Below are positions 17,301 through 23,512 of a stretch of DNA of 64,000 nucleotides, in pieces. The notes under the pieces were generated by a model. The model was not told the DNA's origin, ran no database searches, and saw only the letters and a list, made by a program, of their open reading frames with translations. Location: the NCBI RefSeq assembly GCF_002198735.1, contig NZ_MWLO01000158.1, forward strand, positions 1 through 64,000, in the 5' to 3' direction. The number at the start of each line of letters is the position of its first letter. Position 1 is the stretch's first letter. Source of the stretch: Ideonella sp. A 288. GTDB lineage: Bacteria > Pseudomonadota > Gammaproteobacteria > Burkholderiales > Burkholderiaceae_C. Both the position numbers and the translations under genes were made by a program.

Positions 17301-18200
17301 ATCACCAAGGCGCAGGGGCAGGGGCTGCCGCCGCCGTCGGCCTGCACCCGGCTGGTGGCGGTGGACGACCCCGACCACTGCCTGTACGTGGAAGACGAGG
17401 TGCGTCGCCGCGACACCGACCCGCACTTCGCCCACTGCCCGCCCAGCTACTGGGGCCGCGACTACCGCCCGCAGGTGGGCAACCGGCTGGGCAACTGCCT
17501 GCGCGTGGCCCCGGCCGGCGTGCAGCCGACGGTGCCCGCCGAGGTGCTCAGCGGCGCCAGCGCGGTGGCGGCCGCCGTGCCGGTGGCCAGCGCGGCGGCA
17601 CCGACGCCACCGGTGTCGGTGGCACCCGCACCCGCACCCGCAACTGCGCCCACAACCGCGCCCGCGCCGACGACCTCGTCGACACCCGCACCGGTGACCG
17701 GCGCGAGGCCTTCACCGGCGCCGGCACCAGCGCCTGCACCAGCGGCCGCGCCCAGGCCCCCGCCAGCGCCGGCCGATCCCGGGGCTCGCGCCGCGGCCCC
17801 GCCCCCCGCCGCCGCAGCGACACCCTCGCTGGCGCCCTGCCAGGGCAAAACGGTGTACCTGCAGGTGTACGGCCGCTCCCGCGACCCTGACGACCTGGCG
17901 GTGCGCAAGGCCTTGCAGTCGATCGGAGCGTCCGTGCCGGTGAGCGAGGACATGGTGGTGCGCGCGCAGTTGCGCAACCGGGTGCCGCCCACCCCCGTGC
18001 GGGCCGACATGCTGCGCTGGCACGGCGACAGCGACGAAGCCTGCGCCAGGGCGCTCGTCGCCTGGATGAACGCCCGCTCGTCCCTGCCCGCCGGCAGCCT
18101 GCAGGCCGAGCGCCGCGCCGAGCCCCTGGCCACGCGCCTGCGGGCCACGCCCGGCGTGGTCGAGTTGTGGCTGGCCCCGCCGCCGCAGACCAGCCGCTGA
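14397..18200 (+). CDS. Giant patatin-like membrane protein (1267 aa)
   Basis: The N-terminus carries the patatin oxyanion loop GGGIRS (residues 45-50) and the nucleophile region STVSGGG (Ser77). The catalytic Asp is in LSDGGHFEN near residue 646, so the Ser-Asp dyad is split by about 570 residues. Between them lie several hydrophobic segments of membrane-span length (about residues 150-420). After the hydrolase part come an Ala-rich segment, a Cys-containing region (residues about 900-1045), a Pro/Ala/Thr linker of about 75 residues, and a C-terminal domain of about 125 residues beginning CQGKTVYLQVYG. Patatins are acyl hydrolases acting on lipids. The large membrane-spanning form suggests action on membrane lipids in situ. 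The C-terminal domain is unrecognised. A strong hairpin follows the gene. Confidence 0.85.
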   Translation: MSDPITEQLQQREQALAGPRPPGGADAAPPTPTEPPPLWGLALSGGGIRSATFCFGLLVALARHQALLKFHLMSTVSGGGFIGALLGRLFHRAAGLRDGAQRVQDALADADKRWFTWWLRANSNYLFARGTRDVFVAAATMLRNLVALHIELALLAVALGALLAGLDLAVWQALDRLWNPLAPPHAGDTLQRAIRHLPAWLPTLALALAPLLWAAATLSCAYWALPRRRDGHGTALLALQGLASLAVSVGLWVGQGFFVDAIGLSDRLWMGLFAFAVTWTTGCAWAAAEAARPGYAEHQASVRLTQWLGALLRAAVVVAGIGVLDRVAWWMAFEAQATASFGAALLAAAGVLRLVLPALGGSSGAAPQWLARRLLVIAHVGGLLLSALLAAWWIALLYRQVFGTVFVPGQTEMQFMAGHLHWLFYFVGAGAFLVLTGHHVEFANLSSLHRFYRARLIRGWLGAANAERFPMNATVLARRDDEPLGGYELQKEVSEVHPRDDEDLTTYAPHAGGGPVHLINVCLNQTQRGKGPFNGDRKGQGLTAMAGGWMRIGERPWQRMPADQALTLGSWTAISGAAFAPGLGMLTRSGIAALAMFAGVRLGYWWDTRGLQPGTVRLAWLAKSRLLLRELLGRFRGDHADFWYLSDGGHFENTAAYALLRERTRLIVLADCGGDPEYRFADLENLVRKARVDLGAAIHFLKPDATHAGADWRVFGSVADLASPSSDACMAIAEIEYRDGSRGWLVLVKPNMFSGLPVDLINFKAEFPDFPQQSTSDQAFEEPQWESYFMLGRSIGQRLPAGLLQRIADGEAARCFKRDDGRMLGAAAAATGAAAAGLRARLTSGAVGASIGLTTAATLGVSVWQALDAWRTSASKSTEADDKALKELTDLWGKLRTGGRASPPDVPTAQALAASLLRIGDTLCPNGFDRWFKPYQATLRNEAGLLVQAERLYTAQAVLNDARYACQDITKAQGQGLPPPSACTRLVAVDDPDHCLYVEDEVRRRDTDPHFAHCPPSYWGRDYRPQVGNRLGNCLRVAPAGVQPTVPAEVLSGASAVAAAVPVASAAAPTPPVSVAPAPAPATAPTTAPAPTTSSTPAPVTGARPSPAPAPAPAPAAAPRPPPAPADPGARAAAPPPAAAATPSLAPCQGKTVYLQVYGRSRDPDDLAVRKALQSIGASVPVSEDMVVRAQLRNRVPPTPVRADMLRWHGDSDEACARALVAWMNARSSLPAGSLQAERRAEPLATRLRATPGVVELWLAPPPQTSR

Positions 18201-18253
18201 CCCACCGCCCTGCCCGCCTCCGTAGGCCCGCACGCCGGAGCCACCGGCTCGCG

Positions 18254-18271
18254 GCCCGTCGGGCGACGGGC
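18254..18271 (+). terminator. GC hairpin after patatin-like gene
   Basis: Perfect 8-bp inverted repeat GCCCGTCG/CGACGGGC with a two-base centre, 54 bases after the patatin stop. There is no U-tract, so it would act as a strong RNA hairpin rather than a textbook intrinsic terminator. Confidence 0.45.
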
Positions 18272-18335
18272 GCTGGCGCGGGTGCAGGCCGCTGCACAAT
18301 GCGCGCTCGCCCCTTTTGTCGGACGCGCGATCGCG

Positions 18336-20591
18336 ATGAAGGCCCTCCCACCGACGACGCCTGCAGGCCCCGCCGACGCGCCGGCGAGCGGGTCGCGTCG
18401 GGGCTTCCTGGTCTCGACGCTGGCCGGCGGTGCCTGGGTCATCGGCACCGGCGCGCTGCCGCTCGCCCACGCGCAGACGGCGCCGGTCGGCGCACCGACG
18501 AACGTGACGCCGCGGCCACCCGGCTTCGGCGCCTGGCTGAAGTTCGACCCCAGCGGCCGGGTGACCGCGCTGACCAACATCGCCCACCTGGGCCAGGGCA
18601 CGCACCGCGCCATCGCACGCGTGGTGGCCGAGGAACTGGCCGTACCGCCAGACTGGGTGCGCATCGAGCCCGCGCCGGTCGAGCCGCGCTTCGCCAACCG
18701 CACGCTGGAGGTCTACGCCACCTTCGGCAGCGTCGGCTTCACCTCGTCCCACGCCACGCTGGCCCCGGTGTGCGCGGCGGCGCGCGACCTGCTGGTACGC
18801 GCCGCCGCCGCACGCTGGGGCCTGGCGCCGCAGCTCTGCACCGCGCGCGACGGGCGGGTGGAGCACCGCCCGGCCGACGGCACCCCGGTGCGCAGCGCCG
18901 GCTACGCCGAACTGCTGCAGGCCGCGGCGGCGTTGACGCCCACCGACACGCCGCAGCCCAAGGCCGCCCGCGACTGGACCGTGCTGGGCCACCCGGCGCC
19001 CGCCCCCGCGGCCGAGGTGGGCCCCAAGCTCGACGGCCGCGCCGTCTACGGCATCGACGTGCAGCGGCCGGGCCAGTGGGTGGCCGCGGTGCTGCATGCG
19101 CCCACCTTCGGCGGCCTGCTCGAATCGGTGGACTCCGCCCCGGCGCTGGCCATCCGCGGCGTGCGCCAGGTGGTGACGCTGCCCGGCGGCCTGGCCGTGG
19201 TCGCCGACGGCTGGTGGGCGGCGCACAAGGGCACGCTGGCGCTGCGGCCGCGTTGGCGCGACGGCCCCAAGGCCTCGGCCGGCACCTACGGCCACCGCCG
19301 CCTGCTGTGGCTGGCGGTGGGCGACGCCGTGGGGCGCCCCATGCCCGCCGCGCTGAGCCGCCGGCAGGACCCCGAGGCCACCGCGCGGGCGTTGGCCGAT
19401 GCGGCGCACGTGGTCGAACTGGGCTTCGAAGTGCCCTTCCTGGCGCACGAGACCCTGGAACCGATGAACGCCACCGCCGAGGTGCGCGACCGCAGCGCCG
19501 AGGTCTGGGTGTCCACCCAGTCGCCGGGCGACGTGCAGCGCGCCGTGGCCGACGCGCTGGGCCTGGATCCCGACGCCGTGACGGTGCACCCGCAGCACTG
19601 CGGTGGCGGCTTCGGCCGCCGGCTGGAACCCGACGTGGCGGTGCAGGCCGCGTTGATCGCCCGGGCCGCGGGCCGGCCGGTGAAGACGATCTGGTCACGC
19701 GAGGCGGACACGCGGTCGGGCTTCTGCCGCCCCGCGATGGTGGCCCGCGTGCGGATGGCGCTGGGCGCCGACCACCGACCCACCGGCCTGCGCGTCGACA
19801 TGGCCGGCCCGTCGGTGCTGGAGCATTCAGGGCTGACCAACACGCCGGCCGTCGACGGCTTCGACTGGACGCTGACGATGGGTTGGGTCAACCGGCGATA
19901 CGCCCTGCCGCGGCTCGACCTGCGCTGGACGCGGGTGGACGTCGGCCTGCCCTGCGGCTACTGGCGGTCGGTGGGCCACTCGCAGAACTGCTTCTTCCTC
20001 GAGTGCACGCTGGACCACGCGGCGCGCCACGCGGGCCTCGACCCGCTGGACTACCGCCGTCGGTTGCTGACAGGCAATGCACGCGCACTGGCCTTCATTG
20101 ACGCATTGGCCGCACGCTCGGATTGGGCCGGGCCGCTGCCGGCCGGCCACTTCCGCGGCGCGGCGCTGAGCGAGGCCAACGGCACCCTCAGCGGCCATGT
20201 CTGCGAAGTGCAGGTGACCGCGCCCGGCCGCTTCAGGATCGTGCGCCTCACCGCGGCCATCGACCCCGGCGTGGTGGCCGACCCGGCCCAGGTGGAGGCG
20301 CAGATGGCGGGCGGCACGCTGTTCGGCCTGTCGGCCGCGCTGTTCGGCGAGATCACGATGACGAATGGCCGCATCGACCAGGGCAACTTCGACGACCACC
20401 CGGTGCTCAGGCTCGGCCAGACGCCGCCGCTGGACGTGCTGGTGCTGGCGGGCGGCGACGCGCCAGGCGGCGTCGGCGAGGAAGGCCCGCCCAGCATCGC
20501 GCCGGCCCTGGCCAACGCGCTGCTGGCCGCCAGCGGCAAGCAGGTGGTGCAGTTGCCGCTGCACCGGTCGGGCTGGCGATTGGAGACTTGA
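18336..20591 (+). CDS. Isoquinoline 1-oxidoreductase-type molybdenum hydroxylase large subunit (751 aa)
   Basis: A Tat-type signal (SRRGFLVSTLAGG, cleavage after AHAQ) is followed by an aldehyde oxidase/xanthine dehydrogenase family large subunit of the IorB type. Visible marks are GFGAWLKFDPSGRVTA at the start of the domain, HLGQGTH, the molybdopterin-binding stretch CGGGFGRRLEPD, HETLEPMNATA, GYWRSVGHSQNCFFLE and the catalytic Glu region GVGEEGPPS near the C-terminus. Such enzymes hydroxylate N-heterocycles or aldehydes and normally need a small [2Fe-2S] subunit and a cytochrome c partner. No small-subunit gene is adjacent. The start at 18336 was chosen because the longer frame puts 18 residues before the Tat signal. 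A CACAAT at 18295-18300 could be a -10 element. Confidence 0.87.
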   Translation: MKALPPTTPAGPADAPASGSRRGFLVSTLAGGAWVIGTGALPLAHAQTAPVGAPTNVTPRPPGFGAWLKFDPSGRVTALTNIAHLGQGTHRAIARVVAEELAVPPDWVRIEPAPVEPRFANRTLEVYATFGSVGFTSSHATLAPVCAAARDLLVRAAAARWGLAPQLCTARDGRVEHRPADGTPVRSAGYAELLQAAAALTPTDTPQPKAARDWTVLGHPAPAPAAEVGPKLDGRAVYGIDVQRPGQWVAAVLHAPTFGGLLESVDSAPALAIRGVRQVVTLPGGLAVVADGWWAAHKGTLALRPRWRDGPKASAGTYGHRRLLWLAVGDAVGRPMPAALSRRQDPEATARALADAAHVVELGFEVPFLAHETLEPMNATAEVRDRSAEVWVSTQSPGDVQRAVADALGLDPDAVTVHPQHCGGGFGRRLEPDVAVQAALIARAAGRPVKTIWSREADTRSGFCRPAMVARVRMALGADHRPTGLRVDMAGPSVLEHSGLTNTPAVDGFDWTLTMGWVNRRYALPRLDLRWTRVDVGLPCGYWRSVGHSQNCFFLECTLDHAARHAGLDPLDYRRRLLTGNARALAFIDALAARSDWAGPLPAGHFRGAALSEANGTLSGHVCEVQVTAPGRFRIVRLTAAIDPGVVADPAQVEAQMAGGTLFGLSAALFGEITMTNGRIDQGNFDDHPVLRLGQTPPLDVLVLAGGDAPGGVGEEGPPSIAPALANALLAASGKQVVQLPLHRSGWRLET

Positions 20592-20595
20592 GGCG

Positions 20596-20621
20596 GCGGG
20601 CCTCGTGCCGTTCGAGCCCGC
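20596..20621. terminator. Hairpin between convergent genes
   Basis: Near-perfect inverted repeat GCGGGC(C)TCG ... CGAGCCCGC with a seven-base loop, five bases after the molybdenum hydroxylase stop and 20 bases from the decaheme cytochrome stop. Its position suits a bidirectional terminator. Confidence 0.5.
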
Positions 20622-20641
20622 AGCGGCGCACCCGCCGGCAC

Positions 20642-21517
20642 TCAGTCCCGCTTGCGCCCGCCCCGCTCGCGTCCGCCCTTCTTCTCGGGCTCCACGCCCG
20701 GATCGCGGTGGCATTCCACGCAGTTCTCGAAGTCCTGGATGCCTTCCTCCACATGCTCCTGCCGCACCTTGGCCAGCGAGTGCTCATGGCAGCCGTAGCA
20801 GGTGTAGCGGCTGTAGTCGTTGTTCTTGTGGCAGGTGTCGCAGCTGGCCTCGTGATCGCGGTCGAGCACGAAGTACTTGTTGTGGTCGAAGGTAGCCGGC
20901 TTCCAGGCCGTGGTCGCGTGGCACGACTGGCAGCTGCCCTTGATCTGGCGGTGCAGCCGGTCGGTCGGCGCGTTGTGGCAGCTTTCGCACCGGTCCAGCT
21001 CGGCCTTGGCCAGCAGGGCGTGGTCGAAGTGCGCCGGCTTCCAGGCCTGGCTCTCGTGGCACTTCGAGCACTCGTGCTTCAGGGCGCGGTGCACGGTGTC
21101 CTTGGGTGCCGCGTGGCACGACGAGCAGGTGTCGCGCACGGCCACCTTCAGCAGCCCGTGCGAGAAGGGCTTGCGGCTGCGCTTGGTGAGCTTCGGTCCC
21201 TGGTGGTCGCTGTGGCAGGCCATGCAGTCCTGCTCGATCAGCTGCTGGTGGAACGAGCGCTTGATGGTCGCGGCCGCGATGGGGACGCCCTTCGTGGTCT
21301 TCAGGCCGACGTCTGCCACGGCATGGCACTCGATGCATCGCCCCGATGAGGCGCCGCGCCACGCGGCATGACAGGCAAAGCAGTCGGTGGCGAGTTCGGC
21401 ATGGCCCTTGACCAGCGGCCCGGGGCTCACCATGAGGTGCGGGTAGACGAACACCAGCGCCACCAGCACGAGCAGGTTGAGCGCGATGACGGCCAGCAGG
21501 ATCGGGGGCTTCTTCAT
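20642..21517 (-). CDS. Membrane-anchored decaheme cytochrome c (291 aa)
   Basis: The start at 21517 overlaps the preceding gene's stop and gives one N-terminal membrane anchor (PPILLAVIALNLLVLVALVF). The periplasmic part carries ten CXXCH motifs: CFACH, CIECH, CMACH, CSSCH, CSKCH, CESCH, CQSCH, CDTCH, CYGCH and CVECH. Many extra His residues (FDH, HRQ, HFDH) could serve as distal ligands, as in class III or c7-type multiheme proteins. The tail is highly basic (KKGGRERGGRKR). With the cytochrome b-like protein and the flavin/Fe-S reductase it forms a three-gene unit and is probably the terminal carrier handing electrons to periplasmic or extracellular acceptors (inference). Confidence 0.92.
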   Translation of the reverse strand: MKKPPILLAVIALNLLVLVALVFVYPHLMVSPGPLVKGHAELATDCFACHAAWRGASSGRCIECHAVADVGLKTTKGVPIAAATIKRSFHQQLIEQDCMACHSDHQGPKLTKRSRKPFSHGLLKVAVRDTCSSCHAAPKDTVHRALKHECSKCHESQAWKPAHFDHALLAKAELDRCESCHNAPTDRLHRQIKGSCQSCHATTAWKPATFDHNKYFVLDRDHEASCDTCHKNNDYSRYTCYGCHEHSLAKVRQEHVEEGIQDFENCVECHRDPGVEPEKKGGRERGGRKRD

Positions 21518-22098
21518 TTCCAGCCCCAGAACAGGAAGATGGCCACGATGTGCGCGGTGGCCAGCACGGTGAAGGCCAGCGTGATCGGGAAGTGCACCAC
21601 GCGCCACTTCTTCACCACGTCGAAGGTCAGGCTGTCCCAGTACAGCCGGTCTTCGAGGTCTGCTTCGCTGAGGCCGCGCTCACGCAGGCGCTGGCGGGCC
21701 TCTTCCATGCGCCGGCGAGAACGGTCCAGAAGGAACTTGCCGGTGAGGCCACTGCCCACGTTGATCAGCATGGCCCAGACGGCCAGCCAGCCCAGGATGG
21801 CGTTGAAATGCACGCCCGCGTGCACCAGCACCAGCAGCGAGCCGAGCCAGGCCAGCGCCTCGTGCCAGCGCAGCAACTTGGCCGGGTGCCCGCGCTGGAT
21901 GAGCTTGCGCTTGCGCAGCGAGTAGACGGTGGACCCGAGGATCATCAACGTGCCGGGGATGCCCAGCCAGCGGCCGATCCACAGCAGGTCGAAGAGGTGC
22001 AGCACGCCATCGAGGGCCAGCGCGATGAGTGCCAGCGCCACGAAGCTGCCCAGGAAGGGCAGCACCTCGTGTCGCAGGAGCCTGGCGGGGGCGGGCAT
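21514..22098 (-). CDS. Cytochrome b561-like membrane protein (194 aa)
   Basis: About four to five hydrophobic helices are visible (residues about 12-35, 45-60, 85-118, 170-190). His80 in LLRWHEALAW, His93 and His97 in LVHAGVHFN and His183 in ATAHIVAIF are in positions suited to bind heme b across the membrane. A charged loop with REVERSED polarity (RRRMEEARQRLRERGLSEAD) lies between helices. It starts in an ATGA overlap with the reductase gene and overlaps the decaheme gene by four bases. It would carry electrons from the cytoplasmic-side reductase across the membrane. Ferric-reductase-like or b561-like assignment is by pattern only. Confidence 0.8.
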   Translation of the reverse strand: MPAPARLLRHEVLPFLGSFVALALIALALDGVLHLFDLLWIGRWLGIPGTLMILGSTVYSLRKRKLIQRGHPAKLLRWHEALAWLGSLLVLVHAGVHFNAILGWLAVWAMLINVGSGLTGKFLLDRSRRRMEEARQRLRERGLSEADLEDRLYWDSLTFDVVKKWRVVHFPITLAFTVLATAHIVAIFLFWGWK

Positions 22099-23342
22099 CA
22101 GGCCTCCAGCACCAGCGGCGACGAGGGGCGGCCCACGCACAACAGGCAGTGGCCCGGCGCCACGTCGTGGTCGGGTGCCTGGCTGTACTGCACCGTGCCT
22201 TCCAGCAGGCGGGTCTCGCAGCTGCCGCAGCCGCCCGACCGGCAACCGGATTCGACCGCGATGCCGTGCCGCTCGGCAAAGTCGAGCAGCGTCGCGTCGC
22301 GCCCGTCCCAGGTGAGCGTGCGGCCCGATCGCTGGAAGCGCACCTCGACCTCGGCGGCGGCCGGCGCAGCGGCCTCGGGCGTGCCGGGCAGCTTGACGGA
22401 CGCCGGACCGAACGCCTCGAAATGGATGTCGGCGACCGGCACGCCCCAGGCCGCCAGCGCGGGCACCAGCGTCTCCATCATCGCGGGCGGGCCGCAGACA
22501 TAGAACTGGTGGCGCCCGTGCGGCAGCGTGCGGCGCAGCAGTTCCACGTCCACGTGCCCGCGGTGCTGGTGGTCGCGGCCGAGCACGTCGGTCTCGTCGG
22601 GACGGCTGTAGGCGATGTTCAGGCGCAGTGCCGGGTGCGCTGCCGCCATCGCCTCGATCTGAGGCTTGAAGGCATGCTCGCGGCTGTTGCGCAGGCCGTA
22701 GTAGAGGTGCACGGTGCGCTGCGGCTGCTCGGCCATGCACCAGCGCAGCATGCTCATCATCGGCGTGATGCCGATGCCCCCGCCGATCAGCACCGCGGGC
22801 ACGGCCGGGTCGGCGTCGATGTGGAAGTGGCCGGCCGGGGCCTTCACGCGCAGCACGTCGCCGACCTGCACGTGGTCGTGGAAGTGGTTCGACGACAGGC
22901 CCGGCGCCACCTCGGGGTGATCCGCCGGTGCCGGCACGCGCTTGATCGTCACGCGGTAGTGCGACGGATCGGGCCGATCCGACAGCGAGTAGCAACGCGT
23001 GATGACGCGCGGCGCCGCGCTGCCCTGCAAAGTGGGCGGCACGAGATCCAGGCTGAAGGTCAGGAACTGGCCCGGCTTGAAGGCGGGCAGCGCCTGGCCG
23101 TCGACGGGCTGCAGGTAGAACGAACACTGCGACCGCGCGGCATCCTCGAATGTGCGCTGCGAGACGCGGAACTCGCGCCATCCGGGCCAGGCGCTGGTCG
23201 ACCGCGCGCCCGCCGGCGACGCGTTGGCCGGCTGGGTCGTCACCGGTGCCGCGCGCCTGCGCCACAGAGACACGCCGATGCCCACCATCAACTGCAGCAG
23301 CAGCGCCGCCACGATCAGGCCCAGCAGTTCAATGGCGGTCAT
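22098..23342 (-). CDS. Membrane-tethered NAD(P)H:[2Fe-2S] flavoreductase (414 aa)
   Basis: One N-terminal transmembrane helix (residues 4-26) is followed by a ferredoxin-NADP-reductase-type FAD domain (RCYSLSDRP, FKPGQFLTF), an NAD(P)-binding domain (GGGIGITPMMSML, YVCGPPAMM) and a C-terminal plant-type [2Fe-2S] ferredoxin domain with SGCRSGGCGSC and the fourth Cys in HCLLC. The order FAD-NAD-ferredoxin is that of Hcr-type and oxygenase reductases. Here no oxygenase is present and the gene is fused by overlap to membrane and multiheme cytochrome genes. It therefore most likely feeds NADH electrons into that chain. First gene of its operon; its promoter would lie in 23343-23512. Confidence 0.9.
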   Translation of the reverse strand: MTAIELLGLIVAALLLQLMVGIGVSLWRRRAAPVTTQPANASPAGARSTSAWPGWREFRVSQRTFEDAARSQCSFYLQPVDGQALPAFKPGQFLTFSLDLVPPTLQGSAAPRVITRCYSLSDRPDPSHYRVTIKRVPAPADHPEVAPGLSSNHFHDHVQVGDVLRVKAPAGHFHIDADPAVPAVLIGGGIGITPMMSMLRWCMAEQPQRTVHLYYGLRNSREHAFKPQIEAMAAAHPALRLNIAYSRPDETDVLGRDHQHRGHVDVELLRRTLPHGRHQFYVCGPPAMMETLVPALAAWGVPVADIHFEAFGPASVKLPGTPEAAAPAAAEVEVRFQRSGRTLTWDGRDATLLDFAERHGIAVESGCRSGGCGSCETRLLEGTVQYSQAPDHDVAPGHCLLCVGRPSSPLVLEA

Positions 23343-23512
23343 CGGTCACAGGGGCATCTTGGGATCGTGTCCGTCGGCGCAGCGCCAGCGGATTCCATGC
23401 ATTCTGAGTGGGCGTCGCCGGCATCCGCTTGAGGGCCATCAACGAGTGGGCCGCGAGCGCCGCGTGCTCAGAAAACCTTAAGCTGCGGTGTCGGCGCCCC
23501 CTCGGCGGGCGT

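Noticed and set aside
14201-17890. Second long plus-strand frame within the patatin gene
   Set aside because: Arg/Pro-rich shadow frame; the patatin motifs are all in the other frame.
22098-23342. Reductase of a Rieske or diiron oxygenase
   Set aside because: Domain order fits, but no oxygenase gene is adjacent; the partners are membrane and multiheme cytochromes and the protein has a membrane anchor.
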